Positions 46,422-57,650 of a stretch of 64,000 nt of DNA are shown piece after piece. Source of the stretch: Erythroxylum novogranatense. Its lineage: Eukaryota > Streptophyta > Magnoliopsida > Malpighiales > Erythroxylaceae. Under the pieces are notes generated by a model. The model did no database searches. It saw nothing but the letters and a program-made list of their open reading frames with translations, and was not told the origin of the DNA. The position numbers and the translations under genes are program-made. The first letter of the stretch is position 1, and the number at the start of each line of letters is the position of its first letter. The stretch spans positions 93,132,977 through 93,196,976 of the forward strand of contig CM057226.1 in assembly GCA_029891385.1 (NCBI GenBank), written 5' to 3'.

Positions 46422-47206
46422 GTGAGTAACCTAGTTGGTTTCTCAACCTTTATGTGTTACATTTATGCAATTATGCCATGAGGAGTTCAGGCAGGATTAT
46501 GTGTGATTGTATTGTTTGATTTCGGACCACGGGTGTTCGAAATAGTGAAAATGTGATATTGAAGTGCTAATGTGAGTAAATGTTTATAAATGCATAGGCG
46601 AATTAAATTATAAATGCATCACTGAAAATGAATGGAAATTGCATATGATCGAAATACCGGACCAAAGGTCCGAAGTAATGAAAAATGGTATCGAAATGGA
46701 AAATGAAACATGTGCATTCACGCATAATTGCATGATCAGATAATGGTAGTTGTGACTGGTGGTACCAACGTATTCAGAGCCACAGGCTCAACGCATTGTG
46801 CCCGTCACTGGGATTATCAGGGCATATCACGCCCAATGTATATGAGAGCTTTAAGCTCAATGCACAGGACCTCAGGTCCAATGATTATTAGAGCCACAAG
46901 CTCACCGCAGGGCATATCACGCCCAACGATTTTAGAGCCACTGGCTCAACGCAATGTGCCCGTCACTGGGACAATTTCAGGCGCACGGTCACAACAACGA
47001 AAAGAAAATGAAAGTGTCACATGCGCATCGCATATGTATATGATTGACTGTGAAATGTGAATATTGAAATTGCATGTGATATTTCTGTAAATGCTATTGT
47101 GTGACTATGTGTATATGATTTGTATATGCATGTGTTGGGTGGACCATCGATGATGGTTTCTCACTGAGTTTGCAAACTCACCCAACATTGTAATTATTTT
47201 TTTCAG
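46422..47206 (+). other. Probable leader intron in K LTR
   Basis: Donor TTCAG/GTGAGTAAC at 46,422 and acceptor ATTATTTTTTTCAG at 47,206, 785 nt. Both are strong plant consensus sites and match F's pair in context. Confidence 0.55.
46650..46990 (+). repeat. Stem-loop array in K LTR
   Basis: Consecutive stems: GGACC-AAA-GGTCC (about 46,655), GAGCC-ACA-GGCTC (about 46,777), CCC-GTCACT-GGG, GGGC-ATATCAC-GCCC, GAGCT-TTA-AGCTC, GGACC-TCA-GGTCC, GAGCC-ACA-AGCTC, a second GGGC-ATATCAC-GCCC, GAGCC-ACT-GGCTC, and a second CCC-GTCACT-GGG. Most are followed by AACG or AATG. Different stem sequences with the same geometry argue for conserved structure. Confidence 0.85.
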
Positions 47207-47604
47207 GAATTGGCATTTACCCCGTTAGTGAAACGGGAGTATGACTACTGCAAGAGAGTCAGAATTTGAAGTCGGGATCAATCCACGTTTGCATTTGAAT
47301 CATTTTGATTTATGTGTAAATTTGTATTTCTGCATAATTGTACTTTATTATAGAGGGCCTCAACTGATTAATATTGTATTGTGATGTGATTATTGAAATA
47401 GTGTTTTGATTGAAAACGTTTCTATATCGCGGGCCCAAATTGTTTAATGATTTCTGCGCACTCGATTATTTTCAAAAAGAAAAATGTCATACTGAGTTTT
47501 TAAACTGAATTTACTGCTCTAGTACGCCACCCTCGTGAGGCACGGGCTCGGATATCACCATCGATGTCAAGTTCGGGTCTCGCGGGAGTGGGGTGTTACA
47601 TTTG

Positions 47605-47617
47605 TGGTATCAAAGCC
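47605..47617 (+). promoter_or_regulatory. Primer binding site of element K
   Basis: TGGTATCAAAGCC, one change from the iMet site, four bases after the LTR end. Confidence 0.8.
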
Positions 47618-49937
47618 CAGAAGTACAATCTTACATGGGCATTCTGAAAAATGTGTGAAGTTACATGCATTCAAGTCATGTCACGGCAGACAGTGACAAC
47701 TGATCCCCAGTACAGTATATGAGTCGTATACATAAGTATGTCTCAGTCATTTAAATGGTTAGAAAAAGTGAGAAAAAGGATAATGTGTTAGAATGTGATA
47801 AAAGGAAGAAATGGATATCGTAAGATAGGAAAAGTGTATGGTTCGATCTGACAGATGAATATTTAGTGTACCAGTATTGGCGGATATATTGTGAAATACA
47901 ATATTAGAGGTATATTGGGTATATTCTTGAATGTAAGATAGAAATAAAGATTTTAGCTGTGAATTAATAGAGGAAAATAGAGATGTGATAATGGTAAGAT
48001 TTTTAGTGTATAAGGTGGATGAAAATAAAGTGTTCTATGATATAGAGAAGTTACAATTGGGATTGATTACCGTGATGAGAGTTATGAATAAGGATTGGTG
48101 ATTTGGAGTCAAAATATATTAAGTGCAAAATCAAGAATGATTTCATATATGTGATATCGATTTGAGTGCGGAAATATATGGGTAAATTGATGTGAATATA
48201 TTGTCAGATAAGATGTGATGATTATGATGATGTATGTCAAGATATTATAGGAAATGAAATTGTTTAAGTGCCCTCCAGAAATTGTTCTTCTCGAGGTATT
48301 AAGAGTGACTGATATATAGTGATGAAAAATAGTTGATTGATAAAGTTTTATGAGCAGTATTAATGATTGATAAGGTTTAGTTGATCTGATAAATTGATTT
48401 GAGAGTAACCGTCGAAGAGATAAATCTGAAATGAAGTACAGAGATAAAATATGCTACTGAAAAAGTGTACATTATGTCAATGAGATGATTCTGATTATGT
48501 AAGAGAATTACTGAATATCAAGGAAATATTAATTGCGAATATGAGGAGAGTATAGGTTCGAGTATATTTTTGTGTAATTGTGTTCTGAAAGTACAAAATT
48601 GATATGATGAATGTGTTGCCAACCCCGTTGGTAATGATGGAAATAAATCGGAGTATGTGGAGAAATTAGGGTAAAGGAACATGTGTCAAAATGTATTACG
48701 ATGAAACTGAGAAAGTTATAAGTGTACTACTGAAGAGTAAAGTGTCTCAATTGTATTTAAATTGGAAAGCGACTATGAGCATCGATGATTGATTAAATGC
48801 ATTTGAAAAGTGAATAAGATAAGTTGGCACAGTTGAGGAAATTGGTTATTATGTAAATTTTATAAGAGTGAATCTAAATCTGATCGAGTGAATAGCGGAT
48901 GAATTAGTATACGAGTATGGCATAGGGAGACTTAATGATGATAGAGGTGTTGATAAAATGTGAAATTACAAGGAATATTGTATTCGGATTTGGAGTTAAT
49001 TAGAACCGATTTGAATCTTGAATATGTTCCAAAATTTGTCAAAGATTTTCTGGTTTTAGCAAATTGACAAGAATGTTTGAGGAAAAACGTGTAAATTGTA
49101 TGATTGATGATTGTGAAAAGAGACATTTGGAGAAAATTTGCAAATTGAGTATTGATCGTATCGCTTCATTTTGGAGATTTGGCAATCTATATTGGAATGT
49201 CACCGTAAAGGTTATGATACAATCTGATGACATTGTGTGAAGTGTTTTTTTTGTCCTTAGGGACAAGTATAATCTTATTGATGATTTGAAATTGGTTATA
49301 CTGAGTGTTGCTTTAAAAATTTGGAGACATAATTCATGTCTATGAATCTGCGATTTGATAACGATTGGGGATTTCATGAAATTGAATGATTTGAAAAGGA
49401 TTAAGCGATTGATTATTTCAAACTAAGCTAGTGATGCAATTTAATGGATTGAACAGAAAATTCAATGTCAGAAGATCATAATTTGGGCGAGAAGCTTCTA
49501 TTACTGAGTGCAATCTGATGAGCTAGCAAAAAGAGGCGAAAAGAATAATTGGAATTTCAAATCAGTTGTGCATATAAGGATTGGTAAAGACCAAATTAGG
49601 TGTGTGAAATTTGTGAACCTTATCGAGGAATTGAAAATAACTCAAATTGCTGAGGAAAGTGATATGTATAGTTCAATTAATAAATATGTATGGTATTCAC
49701 TAAAGAAACTGTTAGAGAAATCTCGAGGAACGATCAGAGCCTTATGGTTTAATAGGAGAAAAATTGAAAGATTATATGTGTGAATGATTATTTGTGTGGA
49801 TAACCAACGGATTTGAGTGTTGGACTCTAATGTTAAACTGGCATTTTGAGGATCATAGGTCCAGGAAATTGGTGTAAAGTCCAAATTGATTAAGGTCATA
49901 ACAATTATGTATGGGTGACACCATGTGAACAGTGTAG
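47618..49937 (+). other. Element K internal region, no recognisable genes
   Basis: 2.3 kb of AT-rich sequence with stops in all frames; no gag or pol motif found on either strand. It may be a decayed gag region or the interior of a non-autonomous element. Its 3' continuation is beyond Sirevirus M, outside the window. Confidence 0.6.
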
Positions 49938-50026
49938 TGTTAAGTCAAACCAGACTTCACGTATTAAATAATTTTGATGATAAACAAAGAGAAATATACA
50001 AATGAAAAGTAGATGGATGAATAAAA

Positions 50027-50250
50027 AGAAAATACAGAAGGAAGAAAAAAACAGAAGGAAGAAAATACAGAAGGAAGAAAAAAACAGAAGGAAGGAAAAA
50101 TACAGAAGGAAGAAAAAGCAGAAGGAAGAAAAAACAGAAGGAAGAAAAAGCAGAAGGAAGAAAAAGTAGACGGAAGAAAAACAGAAGGAAGAAAAACAGA
50201 AGGAAGAAAAGCGAAGGAAGAAAAGCGAAGGAAAAAGCAGGCGGAAGAAT
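50027..50250 (+). repeat. AACAGAAGGAAGAAA minisatellite in M LTR
   Basis: About 14 tandem units of roughly 14-16 bp. At the same place N's LTR copies carry shorter, diverged arrays with GAAAAGCGGGCGATACAAAAG-like units (55,365-55,520; 61,765-61,900), which explains the length difference (1070 against 887 bp). Confidence 0.85.
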
Positions 50251-50456
50251 ATCGAGGCGAAACAAAAATCGGCGGAAGCTTTACTAAGAGAAAAGCGGCG
50301 ATACAAAATCGAGCGGAAGCTTTACTTAAAAGGAAAAGCGGGCGATACAAGAATCGAACGAAGAAAGAAACATCGTTTAAGATAATTCTGAGTTAAACTG
50401 AATAACCGTTTCTTTAAAGATTCAAAGCGATATTCAAAAGCAGTTGAAGAAGCGAT

Positions 50457-50466
50457 TATAAATAAG
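50457..50466 (+). promoter_or_regulatory. TATA box of M LTR
   Basis: TATAAATAAG followed by AGTCGAGATTGAAG; the same TATAAATAAGAGTCGAG is kept in N's 3' LTR (62,040). Position in the LTR fits the U3 core promoter. Confidence 0.65.
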
Positions 50467-50947
50467 AGTCGAGATTGAAGGAAAAGCGACTTTTGAGAAA
50501 AGTGAATGAAACTCGAGTATTCAAACATCGACTATCGAGAAAAATTGTGAACTATTTTTCGGTATACATTATTAAGAGCAACTCTTTTGTAAAAGCTCTT
50601 TATTAGTTTTCATTTTGAAAAGTGTTACGGTAGCTGAAGAGGCTAAGAGTAAAAGAATACTTGTTGTTAAGAGTCCTGAAGAGGCTCAGTCCAAAGAATA
50701 CTTGTAAACAGATCGGAGATAGTGAAATCTCAGAAGGATATCTGAGGACTGGACGTAGCCCACAGTTTGGGGTGAACCAGGATAAATTGCTGTGTTTCTC
50801 TCTCTAACTCTTACTTTACTTAAATCGTAGTTCTCATTTTTATCAAAGGTTTTCAAACTAGTCAAGAATTGATTTAAGATAAATTTTTTGAAAGAACAGG
50901 AAATTGTTATTGAAGGGATTAACGAAAAGTTTATCACAATTCAACCC

Positions 50948-53900
50948 TGTTGGATCCCGTTTCCGGAACCCAACTAATCAAACAGATTTCCTCGTACGCA
51001 TACATGATTCCTTAGAAAACCTCGACTAATCCGAAAAATCCCGATAATTTTTTTTTCATCTTATTCATCTTAAAATTCATTTTCATACTAATTTGTTCTC
51101 ATTCCTTTTCACTTTATTCTATAAACCTCAATCTTAAGCAAAACAATTTCATAGCTCACTTCAATCATTGAAAGAATTGAAACCTTGTTTAAGCTAATAA
51201 CCATATGAATAGTGAAATCTTACCAAAAGAATAGTAAATCAGAATTTTCAAACGTTCATAACTTTTTCATCTTAAGTCCAATCATGACCCATTTTATCTC
51301 GTTTTCAAGATCTTGACATTATCTACAAACTTCAAGAAATCTACCCATTTCAAATTCAAGCTCTAACATAGTCTAAAACCTAAGTGAAGTTTTTGTCCAT
51401 TTTTAAGAAAAATTGGACAACACCTCCCCTAAAATTGATCTAGCCAAAAAATCCTAATCTATCCATCCAAGCTCCAAACCTGCATAAAACCACTTCTATC
51501 TTCCAACTCAATAGCACAGCCCATCTCCAACTCAAAGGGGCCACATTGCAATCTTAAGAATTCTAACCATTTCAATCCATCTTCACTAAACATATTGAAC
51601 ACAATAACCCAAATACCTCAATGCTGGAATTTTTCCAAGCATATAAAAACTTAACTTAAACACTAACTAACTTTACCAACACCTTTTCCAAGCTATAGCA
51701 ATCATAACCTTTATCAATTTAATCCATATTTTGTTGAAAATCATCAACTCTAGGCCATCCATACATGCTGAAAATTTTCCCTTTTTCATTCTTTTCATAT
51801 TCTTTCCTTATCCCCTCACCAATCATTCATTCAAATCACCATGATAACCAAGAAAAACAAATTCTAAGCAAAATCATGAATTAACCAAATAATACACATG
51901 CTGGAATTTTCCAAAGACAAGGAAAACATGTAATTTCTTTACCATCATCTTAGCCATCCTTTATCTAAGTCATTACCATCAAAACATATCTCTAAACTAA
52001 GCAAAATCCCATCTTAGATGCACAATTTAACAACAAATCAAGTGCTGGAAATTTCCAAGAATGGGAAAACTTAAAATTCATGCAACATCATATTACCTAT
52101 ACTTTAACCTAACCTTTAACATCAAAGCTCAATAGCCATCAACTTTTGAAAAATCCCTTACCTATATGAAAACCCAAAAATTTCAGATTTTGCTTCTTTC
52201 TTGAAAACTAAATTCTTTTTCTTTCTTTCCTCATCAATCCTTCATCAATACATTTTAAACCACCGTCATTAAACAAACTACCAACAAAAACCATGAATTA
52301 ACCAACTAATACCAATGCTGAAATTTTAATTCAAGGAAAACATGAGATTTCTTCAACATCATCTTACCCATGACTTAGCTCAACAATTTACATTAAAACT
52401 CATCTTTAACACCAAAAACATCTATGAATTAACAAATGGGAACATTGCTGGAATTTTAACAATGCATGGAAAAACTTCCATTTCAACTTTCCTAACTTCC
52501 TTATACCTTCAATTACTTTATTTGACTTGAATCAAGGCTTAAAACTCTTACGTAACATAAGATCAACATGCTGCAATTTTTCAAGAATGACTTGACTTTC
52601 AATCTACATAACCTCATATACCTCACTTATATTCTATCTAAATCGTTAACAACATCAAAACTCATTCAAACCACTTTCATAAACACATTTTAACACAATT
52701 ACCCATTGCTGGAATTTTTAAAGGAATGAAAAACTTGGCTTAAACCTTACAAAATCTCACTTATAATCTCACTTATACCTTTTCTTAGCTATTTCAACTA
52801 AAACCCCCTTCAAAAATATTCCAAAATTTCGAAATTTCCAAAACCTAAGCCATACATAAAGCTGAAAATTTCCAAACATCAAATCTCTTCTCTTTTCCCA
52901 TTCTTTCCTAACCCAATCATCATCAATCATCATATTAACCAAGGAAAAGGCAAAATCTAACCACATGTTGAGACAATTTCGTAATCCTAACCCTATCCCC
53001 AAATCTGAAATTTTGAACATCCATTCAAACCTTCTTCTTTCTTCATCTAGCAACCTCTAACACCATGCTTAAGCAAGGAAAGCAAGAACCCTATCAAGAA
53101 GTCAAGAAAGTTTCAAAGTCTTACCTTTCAAGACCACCCATAAGCTTCTTCCTTTGGCTCAAATGGAAGACAACTCTTCCTTTTTCCCTTAGGTTTCACG
53201 AAAATCTCCAAGAAACTCCAAGGTCTTCATGTTTTTTTCTTCTTCTTTCTTCTTCTCCTTGATGGCCGAAATCTCACTCTTCTTTTTCTCCTTTGAAAAA
53301 TTTCGAACACTTCACAAAATCTTCCTCTCTTGCAACTTTCGAATGGTTTGCTACAATGACCTAGATTTTTTTCTTCTAACTCACTTATTCCCTACACCAA
53401 AACGACATCACCTTAAGCCTCTCCCTCCATGAAATTTTCGTTGGTCACTCTTCTTTTCTCTAAAACCTAACTCTTTTCTTTAACTAAAACCTAACTCTTA
53501 CTCTTAACTTAAACCCTAGCCCAAGTTTCAAGCCCAAAATTTCCCTCCTTCTAGCTTTCACCAAATTTTCATTTCCCTCTTTCCCATTTGAATTTTGTGG
53601 GCTCCCACTTAAAAGCCCAAATGCTCCCTTTCTTTTTCATTTACTCTTCCATACAAACCCTAGCCCACTTTAATAAACCTAAAGCCTTATAACCATTTAA
53701 ACAAAACCGAATTTATTCATAACAATATTTTAAGGCCTAATTTAATATTTCCTTATTCTTTGAAAATCTAATACCAAAATTAAAATTCTAATTTACCTCA
53801 ATTCCTTCAATTTAATAATTCTTACTTAAGCACTAAAATCTCAAATTCCAAATTAGACTTCTCAATTCCATCAATTAAAACAATCATCCTCTAACCTTCT

Positions 53901-54208
53901 TATTCATTGAATTTCTAAAATCCATACAAGCTCTAATTCAATTTTATCTCCACCACCTAAATTCATAGCAACCTCAATTTATATAATTCTTTTAAATATT
54001 AACAATATATCACAAAATAATAATTTCTCAACAAATCAAAGTTCACTAAATCCTTTCATTAAATAATCATAACTTAAGCAATAAAATCCTCAATTTATTC
54101 CAATCAAATTACAATTATCAATCTAGACCTCAAAATAGTTTAATTATGCCTCAAAATAATTTAATCAAGCTTGTTGACTTGAAAAAAAAAAAGAATCGGG
54201 GCCCAACA
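50948..54208 (-). mobile_element. Solo LTR L (3261 bp)
   Basis: TGTTGGATCCCG... to ...CGGGGCCCAACA, exact AACCC duplications (50,943-50,947 and 54,209-54,213), in M's LTR. Content aligns with LTR C in reverse (TGCTGGAATTTT modules against AAAATTCCAGCA), so orientation is minus. Frames such as 53,065-53,432 lie in pyrimidine-rich reversed leader DNA and are not genes. No PBS or internal region. Confidence 0.9.
51610..52720 (-). repeat. TGCTGGAATTTT modules in LTR L
   Basis: A module with ATGCTGGAATTTT (or variants) then CCAAG-GGAAAAC recurs near 51,623, 51,900, 52,042, 52,315, 52,443, 52,570 and 52,705, spaced about 125-280 bp. Confidence 0.7.
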
Positions 54209-54213
54209 AACCC

Positions 54214-54273
54214 CCCCTTCTTGTGTATCTTGATCATATTATTACTCAGTATATTAACGTGTGATTTACTTCA
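54214..54273 (+). mobile_element. 5' LTR of M, last 60 bp
   Basis: CCCCTTCTTGTGTATCTTGA to GTGATTTACTTCA; matches the last 60 bp of N's 3' LTR (62,530-62,589). Confidence 0.9.
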
Positions 54274-54275
54274 AT

Positions 54276-54287
54276 TGGTATCAGAGC
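54276..54287 (+). promoter_or_regulatory. Primer binding site of M (tRNA-iMet)
   Basis: TGGTATCAGAGC two bases after the LTR end, followed by GAGGTGTTCAAGAATCA. Confidence 0.92.
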
Positions 54288-54330
54288 GAGGTGTTCAAGA
54301 ATCACTCTAATAAAGTGTGAACTAAAGAAA

Positions 54331-55301
54331 ATGGTGGAATCACACATGTATATTGCCGAAGGAGCCTCAGTCACCAGACCTCCAGCATTCAATGGTGAAG
54401 ACTACCACTATTAGAAGGATCGGATGAGATTGTTTATCGAGTCTACTCACATTGACCTTTGGGACATCATCGAGAATGGACCATACACACCTGAAGATGA
54501 TGATAAAAATCCAATTCCACGAGAAAGATGGACGGTGAAAGCGAAAGCAAAATTTCAACTAAACTCAAAGCGAAATTTTCTTGAGTTGTGCATTGAGCGA
54601 AGCGAGTATGGCAAAGTTCATGGATGTGATACTTGCCAAAGAAATGTGGGATACATTATCAATTGCACATGAAGGAACAAATCAAGTCAAGGAGTCCAAG
54701 ATAAGTATTTTGGTGCATCGATCTGAGTTATTCAAGATGAAAGAAGAAGAGACCATTGATCAAATGTTTGGAAGATTCCAAACAATTGTTAATGGACTAA
54801 AAGCTCTTGGAAGAACGTACAACAGTAAAGACCATGTTCGAAAGATTTTGAGGAGTCTTCCCAAAAGATGGAGACCCAAAGTAACTACTGTACAAGAAGC
54901 CAAATACTTAAGCGTACTGAAGCTTGATGAATTGCTTGGATCGTTGAAGATACACGAAGTAGAGCTTGATGCGGAAGATAAGCCCAAGAAAGAGAAGTCC
55001 ATAGTGCTCAAAACAAGTCAAAAGAATCACAAAATCCAGAAGAAGAAAACAAAGAGGAACACATCAAAGGCTTTAAAGATTGAAGAAGCAAAGGATGATG
55101 ATTCCAGTAAGTCAGAATCTGAATCGAGTAATGAAGACGATGAGCTATCTTTCATTTCAAGAAAGATAAGAAGAATGTGGAAAAAGAAGTCCAAAAGAAA
55201 TTCAACATTTAGAAGGAACAGCGGCAAAGACGATAAAAAAGTCGATAAAGCATCCGTTACATGTTATGAATGCAAGAAGCCGGGACATTACAAGTCCGAG
55301 T
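54331..55301 (+). pseudogene. Sirevirus M gag, 5' part
   Basis: ATG at 54,331 gives MVESHMYIAEGASVTRPPAF and the NGEDYHY capsid start; codon 28 is TAG where the family has Trp. Frame changes near 54,575-54,590 lead to the main frame (54,581 onward): KEMWDTLSIAHEGT, EETIDQMFGRFQTIVNGLKA, ILRSLPKRWRPKVT, a Lys-rich stretch, a Ser/Glu/Asp tract, and the knuckle CYECKKPGHYKSE. The last Cys is missing: element N is inserted at that codon, with duplication CGAGT (55,297-55,301). Gag would form the particle and bind RNA. Dead copy. Confidence 0.92.
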
Positions 55302-55601
55302 TGTTAAGTCAAACCAGACTTCACGTATTAAATAATTTTGATAATAAACAAAGAGAAATATACGAAAGAAAAGCGAGCGGAAGAAAAGCGGGCGATACAA
55401 AAGCGCATTTAAAGAAAAGCAGATGGAAGGAAGCGGGCGATACTGGCGGGCGAAAGAAAAGCAGGCGGAAGAAAAGCGGGCGATGAAAAACAAGCTAAGC
55501 TTTACGAAGACAAAAGCGGGCGATACGAAAATAAGACGGAAGAAAGAAACATCAGTTTAAGACGGTTACGGAGCTAAACTGAATAACCGTTTCTTTAAAG
55601 A
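55302..55601 (+). mobile_element. 5' LTR fragment of N
   Basis: TGTTAAGTCAAACCAGACTT to ACCGTTTCTTTAAAGA. The following ACGATGAAAAAGTCGATAAA is gag sequence (compare 55,227). AAAGA occurs in both parent sequences, so the junction fits a microhomology-mediated deletion. Confidence 0.9.
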
Positions 55602-56504
55602 CGATGAAAAAGTCGATAAAGCATCCATTACATTATGAATGCAAGAAGCGGGACATTACAAGTCCGAGTGTCCAATGTTGAAAAGACAACCCGGAAGGAG
55701 TAGAGATAACAAGAAAAGCATGATGGCAGCGTGGGAAGATCTGGATTCATCATAATCGGATACAAGTTCTGGCGTCGAACATGCTAACATATGTCGGTAG
55801 TGAAGAAGAAAGTGATGAGGAGGTAACTTCCAGCTATAATGATATACAAGATGCATATTCGAATTGTTAGAGGATTCTCATGCTATTACGAAGCAGTACA
55901 AAGTGTTGAAGAAGAAATATGTAGAAAACCTCAAACATACTCATGAGATAGAGTGAGAATATAAGTTTGAGAAAGCAAGTTGAGGAATTGAATAACAACA
56001 AAGTTGTAGATAGATCTCAAGAGATTAATCAATTGAAGCGAAAATTAATAATCTCTCAATTGATCTAGCTAAATTCTGAGATAGTACAAAAAGATGAATG
56101 AAATGATAGGAGAATCTGAGACATCAGGGATAAAAGCTGGATTAGGGTTTACTAAAAATAAGCCCCAGCATTACGTAGTAAAATCAGTTGCTCAAAAAAA
56201 TAAGAAAAGATATCAATCAGATTTTCAGAAAGGTCATCAACATTATCATTCTACACATCATTATCATTCATTACATCGTACTAACCCTAAAGGACCCAAG
56301 AGAATCTGGGTACCTAAAAATAAAATAATATCTCCCACAGAAATCCTTCGTTGGAAGAACCAGCAAGCACCATTGGTATATGGACAGTGGATGCTCGCGT
56401 CACATGACGGGAAACAAGTCTATGTTCCTAGATCTTCAGTACAAGAAAGGAGGATCAGTAACTTTTGGAGACAACCAACAAGGAAAGATAATCGGGTTTG
56501 GTAA
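55602..56504 (+). pseudogene. Sirevirus N gag, C-terminal part
   Basis: Starts in the pre-knuckle region (KKVDKASIT-like), with a decayed knuckle, then the PMLKRQP basic segment, Ser/Glu-rich part, a long helix-forming region (KKYVENLKHTHEIE type) and, in an open frame at 56,094-56,504, NEMIGESET and GPKRIWVPKNKIISPTEI. Frame changes near 55,640, 55,760 and 56,000. It closely parallels M at 62,595-63,429. Confidence 0.85.
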
Positions 56505-56691
56505 GATTGGTAAGAATTCTCATGCATGCATTAATAACGTACTACTAGTTGATGGTTTAAAGCATAACTTGATAAGTATTAGTCAATTATGTGATTATGG
56601 TTTTGAAGTTTCTTTTAATCAAAATTTTGTGAAGTCGAAACAAAGATGGTTCCATCTTCTTTTCATCCAAAAGACGAAACAATCTTTATAA
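56365..56691 (+). pseudogene. Sirevirus N protease
   Basis: Aspartic protease with DSGCSRHMTGNKSMF (active site D-S-G) and [20 protein letters not shown]. It is in the +1 frame relative to the gag ORF that ends at 56,504, with about 140 nt of overlap. M shows the same arrangement. A stop follows at 56,691 after frame loss near 56,630. Confidence 0.88.
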
Positions 56692-57650
56692 AATTGATTT
56701 AGGCGTTTTCGGTCTCAAAATATTTCATGTTTTTATCTCATGAAGATGAAAGGCGATCGGCATAAAAACTAGGTCATGTCGGTTTTAAACATATTTCAAA
56801 ACTTTTGAAACATGATTTGGTAAAAGGTTTGCCACAAATTCGTTTTGACAAAGATTTCTTTTGTGAAAGTTGTCGAAAGGAAACAAGTTAAAACCTCTTT
56901 CTCTTCAAAACATTTCATAACTTCTTCTAGACCACTTGAGTTGTTACATATGGACTTATTTGGTCCAACAAGAACAATAAGTCTTGGTGGAAAGAAGTAT
57001 GGACTTGTGATTGTTGATGATTTTACAAGGTTTTGTTGGATACTTTTCTATCACATAAAGATGAGTCTTTCAAGTGTTTTAGAAACCTTTCCATGAGATT
57101 ACAAAATGAAAGAGGAATGTCTATAGCAAGCATAAGGAGTGATCATGGAGGAGAATTTGAAAATGAGAATTTGAGTATTCTGCGAAGAAAAGGAATTTTC
57201 ATAACTTCTTTGCCCCAAGGACTCCATGAGAATGGAGTTGTTGAGAGGAAGAATAGGACGATTCAAGAGATGGCAAGAACAATGTTGTGCGAGATGAATC
57301 TTCCTAAATACTTCAAGAAAGTCATCAATACAAGATGCTACATTCGAATAGAGTCTTCTTTGCGACCAATGTCAAGAAAACTCCTATGAGTTGTGGAATG
57401 GAAGGAGACCAAACATTTCTTATTTCCATCCTTTTGGCTGCAAGTGCACTTTTCTGAACACAAAGGAAGCTCTGAACAAATTTGATGCAAAGACACTTTC
57501 AGGAATTTTTCTAGGCTATTCTCTCACTTCAAAGGCATTTAGAGTCTTCAACCTCACCTCAAAGACTGTTGAAGAAACTATTCACGTTAAGTTCGATGAT
57601 AGCTCTCAACCCAATAAGGAAGAGGAATCAAGAAGATGATCTTTGTTACG
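56692..57650 (+). pseudogene. Sirevirus N integrase
   Basis: Pre-integrase zinc region (KLGHVGFKHISKLL, CESC) is damaged. Core: LELLHMDLFGPTRTISLGGK (first D), RSDHGGEFEN (second D), ENGVVERKNRTIQEMARTML (E), then HPFGCKCTFLNTKEALNKFD and the GIFLGYS motif that ends copia integrase. At least three frame changes (about 57,060, 57,200, 57,385). Would insert cDNA in the host genome; inactive here. Confidence 0.9.

Larger units (their letters stand above)
44685..47600 (+). mobile_element. Element K: 5' LTR of chromovirus type (2.9 kb)
   Basis: Plus strand. Start aligns with F and I LTR starts (GATGGGAAGG...; GTACATGCATTCATGAC) but the first 13 or so bases, expected TGTAACATCCC, are missing. Ends GTGGGGTGTTACA at 47,600, followed by a PBS. 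A (TA)n run at 45,208-45,228 may be the TATA region. Contains a CGTCGCGACG island, a probable leader intron and a stem-loop array. The frame at 45,557-45,853 is the island read as protein and not a gene. Confidence 0.85.
49938..50947 (+). mobile_element. 5' LTR of M, first part
   Basis: TGTTAAGTCAAACCAGACTT at the start; matches N's LTRs at 55,302 and 61,703. Runs to TTCAACCC, where LTR L is inserted. Minus-strand frames of Phe/Leu/Ser here are shadows of the purine minisatellite. Confidence 0.92.

Noticed and set aside
47618..49937. Hidden gag or pol in K's interior
   Set aside because: No motif found on either strand; longest frames (49,039-49,377 minus; 49,508-49,783 plus) match nothing I recognise.
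49905..50350. Three overlapping minus-strand frames rich in Phe/Leu/Ser
   Set aside because: They are the complement of the purine minisatellite in the Sirevirus LTR, which has no stops in several frames by composition.
53065..53432. Possible 5' exon of a host gene (pyrimidine-rich, ATG, hydrophobic start)
   Set aside because: Equivalent sequence occurs reversed in LTRs C, O and D; it belongs to solo LTR L.
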